Shown here piece by piece: positions 1 through 5,403 of a stretch of 5,403 nucleotides of DNA (position 1 is the first letter of the stretch; the number at the start of each line of letters is the position of its first letter). Location: the NCBI GenBank assembly GCA_035511435.1, contig DATKFJ010000033.1:1-5403 (forward strand), given 5' to 3'. Origin of the DNA: JAMXLO01 sp035511435 (lineage in GTDB: Bacteria; Pseudomonadota; Alphaproteobacteria; Acetobacterales; Acetobacteraceae). The translations under genes were made by a program, and so were the position numbers. Below the pieces are notes generated by a model. The model searched no databases. It saw nothing but the letters and a program-made list of their open reading frames with translations, and had not been told where the DNA came from.

Positions 1-219
1 GGTCGCGACCGTGGTGCCATGCACAATACGTTCGGTCTCGGCCAGCAACGTCTCGCGTGGCATCGCCAGAATCATCGCCAGTCGAACGAGGCCCGCCATC
101 ACACCGATCGAAGGATCCTCTGGCGTGGATGCGACTTTTGCCAATGTGGAACACCCGCTGGCGTCCACCGCGACCAGGTCGGTGAACGTGCCACCGACAT
201 CGATGCCGATCTTAAGCAT
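1..219 (-). CDS. hyuA: Hydantoinase/oxoprolinase A-type subunit, N-terminal 73 codons (3' truncated by window edge)
   Basis: Reading the minus strand from an ATG at 219 gives an open frame of exactly 73 codons that runs off the left edge. Residues 5-16 read GIDVGGTFTDLV, the glycine-rich phosphate-binding loop that opens the hydantoinase A / 5-oxoprolinase N-terminal domain (ASKHA-like ATP-binding fold). Residues 64-73 read RIVHGTTVAT, a second hallmark of this N-terminal domain. Family members are usually around 700 residues, so about a tenth is visible. The A subunit is thought to phosphorylate or otherwise activate the substrate with ATP for the partner B subunit in the cytoplasm. The start lies 3 nt after the hyuB stop, and no good Shine-Dalgarno precedes it, so translational coupling to hyuB is likely. 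The family is clear. The substrate (hydantoin, N-methylhydantoin, oxoproline, a lactam, or a ketone for carboxylase relatives) is not determined. Confidence 0.93.
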   Translation of the reverse strand, partial: MLKIGIDVGGTFTDLVAVDASGCSTLAKVASTPEDPSIGVMAGLVRLAMILAMPRETLLAETERIVHGTTVAT

Positions 220-222
220 CGT

Positions 223-1866
223 TCAGACAAACCCGTTGGTCGCATCGCGTTCGCGCGCGACCGGGTCGCGCTTCACCGGATCACCCCAGCCGCCACCGCC
301 GCCCGACTCGATCTTGAACACGTCCCCAGGTCGAATCTCGATGCCGACTTCCTTGGTCTTCAGCGGCCGCTGCTGCCGTCCTTCCGAATGCAGCACGTAG
401 CGATGCGGTAATCCGTCGTTGCCGCCCAGCATGCCGCACGCACCGTATTTCACGCCGTCGCCGGCGGTATTGCCGCGCGCCGGTTCATCGATCTCCGCGA
501 CCATTTCCAGAATGCATCCAGGACCGCCGCGATACTGCCCATCGCCGCCCGAACCGGGACGGAATTCGTGCGAGCGGAAGAACAGCGGGAAGCGCACTTC
601 CGTCACCTCCAGACTGCCGAACTTGATGCCGCCTGCGGCTTGCCACTCGCCGCCCGCAGGCCAGCCATCACCGACCGGCGACGCGCCACCACCGGGCCTT
701 GCCTGGAACATGTGCCAGATGAACGGCTTCTGGGTGCGTGGATCGCGGCCCTGAATCGCGATGCGGAAGCGGCGACCCCACCCCGCCATCGCCCGATCGG
801 GACATGCCGGCGCCAGCGCCTTGATAATCGCCTCGATGATCTCCTGCGAACAGTGATTGGTGCATAGCGTCACCGGTGCACCTTCATTCGCCCACACAAT
901 GGTTCCGGGTTTCGCGATCACCTCAACCGGACGGAACGCGCCGTCGTTCTTCGGCGTGTGCGGATCGATCAGATAGGCCAACGCAACCACCACCGCCGAC
1001 CGCATGTTCGGGAAGGACGAATTCACGAAACCCACGACCTGCTCATGCGAATCCGACAGATCGACGGTCAGGTCACTGCCGCGCTTGGTCACCGTGGCAC
1101 GGATGTGGATGTCAGTGTAACGATGGCCATCATCATCCAGGAAGGCCTCGCCGTGATACACGCCGTCCTGCCACGTCGCGATAACCGCGCGCGCCTGGCG
1201 CTCGGCGCCATCCAGCACCGCCTCTATCGCCGCATTCGTCACCTCCCAGCCAAATTCCCCAGCAAGCGCCAGCAAGCGCCGCTGCCCGACATGTGCCGAC
1301 CCGATCATCGCCGCAAGGTCGCCGCGGAAATCGTGTGGGTGGCGCACATTGGTCACCAGCATTTCCAACACGTCGCGCCGCACCACGCCGCGGTCATACA
1401 GGCGCAGCGGTGTCACGCGGATACCCTCCTGCCAGATCTCGGTCGCCGCCGCGTTGTAGGCGCCATGCGTCGAACCGCCGATGTCGCTCTGGTGCGCCCG
1501 GTTGATCGACCAGAACACCGGTTTCTCGCCTTCGAATATCGGCACAAAGGCGGTCAGATCGGGAAGATGGTTGCCGCCATGGTACGGATCGTTCAGCAGA
1601 AACACGTCGCCGGGATGGATGTCGTCGCCGAAAAAGTCATGCACCGATTTCGCCGCCCACGGCAGCGCCCCGACATGAATCGGCACATGCTCGGCTTGCG
1701 CAATAAGACGACCGTTGATGTCGCAGATCGCCGTGGAGAAATCGCGGCTGGAATTGAGTATCTGCGAATACGAGGTGCGCAGCATCGCCTCGCCCATCTC
1801 TTCGACGATGGCATGCAGCCGATGCTGCACGACCGAAACCGTCACCGGATCGACAACCTCGCCCAT
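223..1866 (-). CDS. hyuB: Hydantoinase/oxoprolinase B-type subunit (HyuB family)
   Basis: This complete 547-residue protein matches the usual size of stand-alone HyuB subunits. The family opening DPVTVSVVQHRL is at residues 6-17, RDFSTAICD at 41-49, AQAEHVPIHVG at 56-66, NDPYHGGNHLPD at 92-103, RAHQSDIGG at 123-131 and ATEIWQEGIR at 141-150. RSHEFRPGSGGDGQYRGGPG is at 431-450, and the typical C-terminus SGGGGGWGDP at 521-530 is followed by RDP and a terminal NGFV. The His/Asp-rich N-terminal motifs are characteristic of the family and probably form its metal centre. It has no signal peptide or membrane segment, so it should be cytoplasmic and act with the ATP-dependent A subunit. The ATG at 1866 is supported by AGGAGG five bases upstream and by the family motif starting at residue 6. 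The gene order here is B then A. The family also includes 5-oxoprolinase, caprolactamase and acetone/acetophenone carboxylase subunits, so the exact substrate is open. Confidence 0.95.
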   Translation of the reverse strand: MGEVVDPVTVSVVQHRLHAIVEEMGEAMLRTSYSQILNSSRDFSTAICDINGRLIAQAEHVPIHVGALPWAAKSVHDFFGDDIHPGDVFLLNDPYHGGNHLPDLTAFVPIFEGEKPVFWSINRAHQSDIGGSTHGAYNAAATEIWQEGIRVTPLRLYDRGVVRRDVLEMLVTNVRHPHDFRGDLAAMIGSAHVGQRRLLALAGEFGWEVTNAAIEAVLDGAERQARAVIATWQDGVYHGEAFLDDDGHRYTDIHIRATVTKRGSDLTVDLSDSHEQVVGFVNSSFPNMRSAVVVALAYLIDPHTPKNDGAFRPVEVIAKPGTIVWANEGAPVTLCTNHCSQEIIEAIIKALAPACPDRAMAGWGRRFRIAIQGRDPRTQKPFIWHMFQARPGGGASPVGDGWPAGGEWQAAGGIKFGSLEVTEVRFPLFFRSHEFRPGSGGDGQYRGGPGCILEMVAEIDEPARGNTAGDGVKYGACGMLGGNDGLPHRYVLHSEGRQQRPLKTKEVGIEIRPGDVFKIESGGGGGWGDPVKRDPVARERDATNGFV

Positions 1867-1871
1867 GCAGG

Positions 1872-1877
1872 CCTCCT
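1872..1877 (-). promoter_or_regulatory. Shine-Dalgarno of hyuB
   Basis: CCTCCT on the plus strand reads AGGAGG on the minus strand, five bases before the ATG at 1866. It is a perfect match to the anti-Shine-Dalgarno core and fixes the hyuB start. Confidence 0.85.
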
Positions 1878-1887
1878 ATGCATCGAG

Positions 1888-1911
1888 ATGGCCGGGACGC
1901 CGCCCGGCCAT
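1888..1911. promoter_or_regulatory. Perfect 9-bp inverted repeat in the divergent spacer (possible operator or 5'-UTR hairpin)
   Basis: ATGGCCGGG (1888-1896) and CCCGGCCAT (1903-1911) are exact reverse complements separated by 6 nt. The element lies between the divergent hyuB and SDR starts, in a spacer of only 63 bp, 10 bp upstream of the hyuB Shine-Dalgarno and 18 bp upstream of the SDR start. Two roles are possible: a dimeric regulator binding site controlling both transcripts, or an RNA hairpin in one leader. The dyad is seen directly; its function is inference. I could not identify convincing -35/-10 boxes in the spacer. Confidence 0.45.
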
Positions 1912-1929
1912 GACTGGTAGCGTAGCATC

Positions 1930-2799
1930 ATGCCGCAGTCGGTCCAGGTCCACATCATCGGCGCATCCGGACGCACCGGCGTTGCGCTCTGCCGATCTCT
2001 GGTGACCGACGCAATGCCTTTGGTCCCCGTAGTGCGCAACGTGGAAAAATGGGCCGCGACGGGCATCGATGTGGCACCCCATATCGCCGACCTGGGCAAC
2101 CCCGCCACGCTTCATTCCGCCCTCGAAAGTGCCACGCACATCGTCTGCTGCGCCCATGCCCACCATGCCGGTGTGGTAATCGAGGCAGCCCCAGTCGATG
2201 CACGCCTGATCTTCCTCGGCAGCACCCGCAAATTCACCAAATGGCTGGACGCACACGGAGCCGGCGTGCTGGCCGGCGAGCTTGCATTCCTGGCCTCGGG
2301 TCGTTCCGGAGTCATGCTGCACCCAACGATGATCTACGGCGCACAGGGTGAAGACAACGTACAGCGCCTCGCAGCACTGCTGCACCGTCTGCCGATCGTA
2401 CCACTTCCCGGCGGAGGCAAGGCGCTGGTTCAGCCGATCCACCAGGACGATGTTACCCGCGCAATCCGCGCCGCGCTTGACCACGCGTGGGACGGGCCGC
2501 AATCGCTGGTGATCGCCGGCCCAACACCACTGCCCTACGCCGACTTTATCCGCGCTATCGCAGCGGCCGCCGGCCTGCGTCGGCCACACATCATACCCGT
2601 TCCGGCGGCACTGCTGATGGCTGCGGTGACCCTTCTGCGGCATGTCCCGCGACTGCCACACGTGCACCGCGAGGAAATCCGCCGCCTGCTCGAAGACAAG
2701 GCATTCGACGTCCAACCAATGCAGCAAGTCCTCGGCATCCACACCATGCCGTTGCACGTGGGTCTTGCGCGCACCTTCACGACGTCTCACAACACCTGA
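1930..2799 (+). CDS. NAD(P)-binding protein, atypical SDR / NAD-dependent epimerase-dehydratase-like
   Basis: This 289-residue protein begins with a beta strand and the nucleotide-binding loop GASGRTG (residues 11-17; glycines 11, 14 and 17), a Rossmann fold at the very N-terminus. Arg36 at the end of the second strand (VVRN, 34-37) favours NADP(H). Asp54 in ADLGNP is the usual adenine-contacting position. IFLGSTRKF (94-102), LHPTMIYG (130-137) and VQPIHQDDVTRAI (168-180) follow the pattern of the atypical, NDUFA9/NmrA-like SDR group. The catalytic Tyr-x3-Lys of classical SDRs is not evident, so it may be a sensor, an assembly factor or a non-classical reductase rather than a standard oxidoreductase. 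A hydrophobic stretch at 223-237 is probably part of the C-terminal substrate lobe. The ATG at 1930 is the first start after an in-frame TAG at 1918. Only a weak GGTAG (1916-1920) precedes it. It is followed after 21 bp by the M20D gene, probably in one operon. The substrate is unknown. Confidence 0.88.
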   Translation: MPQSVQVHIIGASGRTGVALCRSLVTDAMPLVPVVRNVEKWAATGIDVAPHIADLGNPATLHSALESATHIVCCAHAHHAGVVIEAAPVDARLIFLGSTRKFTKWLDAHGAGVLAGELAFLASGRSGVMLHPTMIYGAQGEDNVQRLAALLHRLPIVPLPGGGKALVQPIHQDDVTRAIRAALDHAWDGPQSLVIAGPTPLPYADFIRAIAAAAGLRRPHIIPVPAALLMAAVTLLRHVPRLPHVHREEIRRLLEDKAFDVQPMQQVLGIHTMPLHVGLARTFTTSHNT

Positions 2800-2807
2800 C
2801 GCCAATC

Positions 2808-2814
2808 GGGAGGA
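2808..2814 (+). promoter_or_regulatory. Shine-Dalgarno of the M20D amidohydrolase gene
   Basis: GGGAGGA ends six bases before the ATG at 2821, within the 21-bp gap after the SDR stop. An out-of-frame ATG at 2816 is only one base from this motif and is unlikely to be used. Confidence 0.8.
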
Positions 2815-2820
2815 CATGCC

Positions 2821-3999
2821 ATGCCGATCATCAACCGCATCGCCGAATTCCACCGCGAAATGACCGAGTGGCGGCACGACCTGCACGCCCATCCCGAACT
2901 TGCACTGCAGGAAACCCGCACCAGCGGCGTGGTGCAGGAAAAGCTGAAATCCTTCGGAGTGGACGAGATTATTACCGGCATGGCGAGCACCGGCGTCGTC
3001 GGCGTGATCCGCGGGCGCGGTGATGGAACCCGCGCGATCGGCCTGCGTGCCGACATGGACGCACTGCCGATACTAGAAGAATCCGGCGTCGACTATGCCT
3101 CGCAGAACCAGGGCATAATGCACGCCTGCGGCCATGACGGCCACACCACTATGCTACTCGGCGCCGCCAAGTACCTGGCCGAGACACGCAATTTCGACGG
3201 CACGGTCTACGTGATCTTCCAGCCGGCGGAAGAGAACCTGGCCGGCGGTGCGATCATGGTCAAGGACGGGTTATTCGAGCGCTGTCCGATGGAAATGGTG
3301 TTCGGGATGCACAATTGGCCGCAGATGCCGGCCGGCACATTCGCCTGGCGCAACGGCCCGATCATGGCCGCGGTAGCCAACATCGAGATCACCATCACCG
3401 GCAAGGGTACCCACGCCGCGATGCCTCATTTCGGCGTTGATCCGATCGTGGTCGCCGCGCAGATCGTCACCGCGCTGCAGTCCATCGTCGCGCGCACGAT
3501 CGAGCCGGTGGAAGCTGGCGTCGTCACCATCGGACATATCAACGGCGGTCACACCTACAATGTGATCCCCGAGACGGTGCGTATGCTCGGCACCGCGCGC
3601 TGGTTCGATGCGCGAGTCGGCGACCAGTTGGAAAATGGCGTCCGCCGCCTGGCAGCCGGCATCGCCGAAAGTTTCGGCGCCAAGGCCGATGTGGTGTTCA
3701 GCCGCGACTATCCGGCAACGGTGAACGATCCGGATGCCACCACGCTGACCCGTCGTGCGGCCGCAACCGTGGCAGGCGATGCACGTGTGGTACCGATGCA
3801 GAAGCCAACGATGGGTGGCGAAGATTTCTCGTTCATGCTGAACGCCAAACAGGGCAGCTTCATCATGCTGGGTGCCAGTCGCGGCAAGGGCGATGCGATG
3901 GTCCACCATCCGCGCTACGACTTCAATGACGATATCCTGCCGATCGGCGCGTCCTATTGGGTAACACTGGCAGAGCAGTTGCTGCCGCGATCGCCGTAG
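2821..3999 (+). CDS. M20D-family metallo-amidohydrolase (hippurate / N-acyl-amino-acid hydrolase type)
   Basis: This 392-residue protein has the full length of the M20D family (HipO, IAA-amino-acid hydrolase, N-acyl-L-amino-acid amidohydrolase). It shows RHDLHAHPEL at 18-27, LRADMDALP at 75-83, HACGHDGHT at 101-109, FQPAEE at 133-138, FGMHNWP at 161-167, PTMGGEDF at 329-336 and HHPRYDFND at 362-370. By analogy with plant ILL2, Cys103, His105, Glu138, His164 and His362 should bind the two metal ions and Glu137 should be the general base; all are present, so it should be active. The dimerisation (lid) domain lies at about 185-300, with GKGTHAAMPH at 194-203. No signal peptide is seen, so it is cytoplasmic. 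It hydrolyses an amide bond between an acyl group and an amino acid; the acyl group and amino acid cannot be told from sequence. It follows the SDR gene after 21 bp, and the convergent transporter operon ends 22 bp beyond its stop. Confidence 0.95.
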   Translation: MPIINRIAEFHREMTEWRHDLHAHPELALQETRTSGVVQEKLKSFGVDEIITGMASTGVVGVIRGRGDGTRAIGLRADMDALPILEESGVDYASQNQGIMHACGHDGHTTMLLGAAKYLAETRNFDGTVYVIFQPAEENLAGGAIMVKDGLFERCPMEMVFGMHNWPQMPAGTFAWRNGPIMAAVANIEITITGKGTHAAMPHFGVDPIVVAAQIVTALQSIVARTIEPVEAGVVTIGHINGGHTYNVIPETVRMLGTARWFDARVGDQLENGVRRLAAGIAESFGAKADVVFSRDYPATVNDPDATTLTRRAAATVAGDARVVPMQKPTMGGEDFSFMLNAKQGSFIMLGASRGKGDAMVHHPRYDFNDDILPIGASYWVTLAEQLLPRSP

Positions 4000-4006
4000 T
4001 GCCCAC

Positions 4007-4020
4007 CCGCATCCGTGCGG
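4007..4020. terminator. Small hairpin in the convergent gap, possible weak bidirectional terminator
   Basis: CCGCA (4007-4011) and TGCGG (4016-4020) form a perfect 5-bp stem around the tetraloop TCCG. It fills most of the 22-bp gap between the convergent M20D and permease stops. Neither strand has a T-run after the stem, so it does not meet the intrinsic terminator pattern. It may limit read-through or protect 3' ends, or it may be chance in G+C-rich DNA. Confidence 0.3.
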
Positions 4021-4021
4021 T

Positions 4022-4690
4022 TCAGCGACCTTTCGCCAGGTGCCGCTCGTAGGCCTGCGCCAGCAGCGTGCTGGGGAACAGCATTGCGAAATAGATCAGC
4101 GCAACCACGGTGTAGACCTCGAGCGGACGATAGGTATCCGCGGTGATCAGGGTACCCTGATACAGCAGGTCCGGCACTGCGATTGTGGACACCAGTGAGG
4201 TATTCTTGAGCTGGGTGATCGACTGGTTGACGAAGGGCGGGATCATCCGCTTCACCGCCTGCGGCAGGATCACCTTGCGCATCATCGGCCAGCGACGCAG
4301 GCCGAGAGCACGGGCCGCATCCCACTGGCCGGCCTCGATCGAGATGATGCCGCCGCGAAAAATCTCGGCATAGAACACGCCGGTGTAGCAGGACAGCACC
4401 ATGACCGCGGCGGCGGTGGCGGGGATCTGGATGTTCAGCAACACCGGCAGCGCATAGTAAAACCACACGATCTGCACCAGCAACGGTGTGCAGCGGAACG
4501 CCTCGATGAAGCCGATCAGTGGAATGTTCAGCAGCTTGGAGCGCGATAACCGGCCAAGCCCCAACAACAGGCCAAGGATCAACCCCAGAAAGATGGTGCC
4601 GGCAGTGTAGGCCAGCGTGACCAGCACACCTTTAACGAAAAGCGGCGTGTACCGCAGCAGGAAGGCGAAGTCCCATTGGTAGACCATCAT
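4022..4690 (-). CDS. Polar amino acid ABC transporter permease (HisM/GlnP-type)
   Basis: This 222-residue integral membrane protein has the usual length for the His/Glu/Gln/Arg/opine permease family. Hydrophobic segments are visible at about 18-47, 70-86, 91-110 and 193-212, with a shorter stretch around 163-178. The family motif after the first segments reads EAFRCTPLLVQ (63-73), with Cys67 where Gly is commonest. The cytoplasmic EAA loop that docks on the ATPase is complete: DAA at 124-126, Gly130, and VILP at 140-143 with the standard spacing. It would form a homo- or heterodimeric channel in the inner membrane, fed by the binding protein encoded 48 bp upstream. Two ATGs are adjacent (4690 and 4687). 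AGGAGG at 4693-4698 is 2 nt from the first and 5 nt from the second, so the second may be the real start. No ATPase gene follows; the next gene is convergent. The ligand is not determined. Confidence 0.94.
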   Translation of the reverse strand: MMVYQWDFAFLLRYTPLFVKGVLVTLAYTAGTIFLGLILGLLLGLGRLSRSKLLNIPLIGFIEAFRCTPLLVQIVWFYYALPVLLNIQIPATAAAVMVLSCYTGVFYAEIFRGGIISIEAGQWDAARALGLRRWPMMRKVILPQAVKRMIPPFVNQSITQLKNTSLVSTIAVPDLLYQGTLITADTYRPLEVYTVVALIYFAMLFPSTLLAQAYERHLAKGR

Positions 4691-4692
4691 GC

Positions 4693-4698
4693 CCTCCT
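4693..4698 (-). promoter_or_regulatory. Shine-Dalgarno of the permease gene, flanked by complementary CTCC sequences
   Basis: The minus strand reads AGGAGG here, 5 nt before the second of two adjacent ATGs (4687) and only 2 nt before the first (4690). The spacing favours the second ATG. Just upstream in the mRNA are CCTCC (4699-4703) and CTCCT (4721-4725), both able to pair with this site. Confidence 0.7.
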
Positions 4699-4738
4699 GG
4701 AGGTCGCCTCCCTATACAGCAGGAGAGGGATACATTGA

Positions 4739-5403
4739 CTAGAAGGTGAGCGAAGCGGGAATCTGCTCGCGCGTGACGCCGAACTTGGTCAGACCATCGA
4801 TCAGCCATTCGCGGATCTGGCCGGTGCCACGATTGAAGTCGATCCAGGCATTGATCACATCGACGAAGCGCGTGTCGGGCTCACGCTGGATGCCGAGACA
4901 GCTTGGCAGTGCGACCAAGGGATTGGTCAGCAGATGGTAGCTGCCTATGGACGGGTTGCGACCGATCTCCGACAAGCCGAGAATCGCCGCCAGGATGTGC
5001 GCATCAGCACGGCCCGACTGCATCGCAAGCACGCAATCGTCGCGCGTCTTGTAGCCGGTGAGCTGCGCCTTGGGACAGTAGCGCTTTGCCGCCGTCTCGT
5101 GCAGTGAACCAATATCGTAGACGACTTTGATCTCCGGCTTGTTGAGATCGTCCCACGTGCTCGGATCAATCCCCTTGCGCGCGACACAGCCGAACGGATG
5201 CACGATCATCGGATGGGTGAAGCCGACCGACAGCGCGCGCTGCGGCGTCGGATTCAGCGCGAAGGCGAGGTCCACCTTGTTCGATTGCAGATCGAGCACC
5301 GAATTGCCGTAGGTTGACTCGACATAGGCAAGCTGCGCGTCGAACACCTTCGCGATATCCTTGGCCATATCAATGCAGGCACCGCTCCATTCGCCACTGG
5401 CGA
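4739..5403 (-). CDS. Periplasmic solute-binding protein of a polar amino acid ABC transporter (5' truncated by window edge)
   Basis: The frame is open from the right edge to a TAG at 4739-4741, giving 220 visible residues. An internal Met at 5368 is not the start, because the frame continues upstream with GEWSGACIDMAKDIAKVF, the typical domain I segment of family 3 binding proteins. The signal peptide and first strands, perhaps 40-60 residues, lie outside the window. Visible residues 42-57 (KVDLAFALNPTPQRAL) match the ligand-binding hinge region, with Arg55 at the position that grips the ligand carboxylate in HisJ-type proteins. In domain II, GRADAHILA (130-138) corresponds to the segment whose last residue is normally the Asp that binds the alpha-amino group; here it is Ala138. 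Cys109 and Cys123 are spaced so that they could form a disulfide. It is the first visible gene of an operon with the permease, 48 bp apart. It should deliver an amino-acid-like ligand, possibly N-modified. Confidence 0.93.
   Translation of the reverse strand, partial: ASGEWSGACIDMAKDIAKVFDAQLAYVESTYGNSVLDLQSNKVDLAFALNPTPQRALSVGFTHPMIVHPFGCVARKGIDPSTWDDLNKPEIKVVYDIGSLHETAAKRYCPKAQLTGYKTRDDCVLAMQSGRADAHILAAILGLSEIGRNPSIGSYHLLTNPLVALPSCLGIQREPDTRFVDVINAWIDFNRGTGQIREWLIDGLTKFGVTREQIPASLTF

Noticed and set aside
1878..1883. ATGCAT palindrome next to the hyuB Shine-Dalgarno
   Set aside because: A 6-bp palindrome is expected by chance, and nothing ties it to a known operator.
958..1920. Long open frame of 320 codons on the plus strand, opposite hyuB
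   Set aside because: It lies almost wholly antisense to hyuB, is rich in Arg and His, shows no recognisable domain and has no Shine-Dalgarno. It is explained by G+C-rich codon bias in the true gene.
1876..2892. Long open frame of 338 codons on the minus strand, opposite the SDR gene
   Set aside because: It is antisense to a protein with clear Rossmann motifs. Its own translation is rich in Cys, His and Trp with no family pattern, and it crosses the end of one real gene and the start of another.
3271..3909. Open frame of 212 codons on the minus strand, opposite the M20D gene
   Set aside because: It is a mirror-frame shadow of the conserved M20D sequence, His- and Gly-rich, with no domain.
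3954..4466. Open frame of 170 codons on the minus strand, overlapping the permease in another frame
   Set aside because: The other frame encodes a clear membrane permease with an intact EAA loop. This one is Arg/Ala/Gly-rich without membrane segments.
4739..5368. Taking the Met at 5368 as the true start of the binding protein
   Set aside because: The frame stays open to the window edge, and the upstream codons encode conserved domain I sequence, so the gene is truncated by the window rather than starting there.
1..5403. Search for CRISPR arrays, tRNA or rRNA genes, insertion sequences, phage or defence genes
   Set aside because: I saw no regularly spaced repeats, cloverleaf-like sequence, transposase or integrase motifs, or long terminal inverted repeats. 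Nearly all bases lie in six metabolic or transport genes.

Overview
The window is G+C-rich, gene-dense bacterial DNA with short intergenic gaps, and its proteins look proteobacterial. The style of the M20D peptidase N-terminus, the hydantoinase B subtype and the polar-amino-acid ABC transporter suggest an alphaproteobacterium, perhaps of the Rhodospirillales/Acetobacteraceae type. This placement rests on impression only, because there is no rRNA or marker gene here.

Layout. (1) On the minus strand from 1866 down to the left edge lie a complete hydantoinase/oxoprolinase B-type subunit gene (223-1866) and, 3 nt after its stop, the first 73 codons of the A-type, ATP-binding subunit (1-219, cut by the window edge). 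(2) A 63-bp divergent spacer (1867-1929) holds the hyuB ribosome binding site and a perfect 9-bp inverted repeat. (3) On the plus strand, an atypical-SDR NAD(P)-binding protein (1930-2799) is followed after 21 bp by an M20D-family amidohydrolase (2821-3999), with a strong Shine-Dalgarno in the gap; the two probably form one operon. (4) A 22-bp convergent gap contains a small hairpin. (5) On the minus strand, entering from the right edge, are a periplasmic solute-binding protein of the polar amino acid family (4739-5403, N-terminus missing) and its inner-membrane permease (4022-4690).

How they may work together. Both the HyuA/HyuB family and the M20D family break C-N bonds in amides or cyclic amides (hydantoins, oxoproline, lactams; N-acyl amino acids). 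An amino-acid-type ABC importer sits next to them. A reasonable inference is a scavenging module that imports a blocked or cyclic amino-acid derivative and opens or deacylates it in the cytoplasm, releasing usable amino acid and nitrogen. The binding protein keeps the Arg that normally holds a ligand carboxylate. It has Ala where the Asp that normally holds the free alpha-amino group should be, which would fit an N-blocked ligand. The substrate itself cannot be read from the sequence. No ATPase for the transporter is present in the window. All large overlapping ORFs on opposite strands look like shadows of these six genes.
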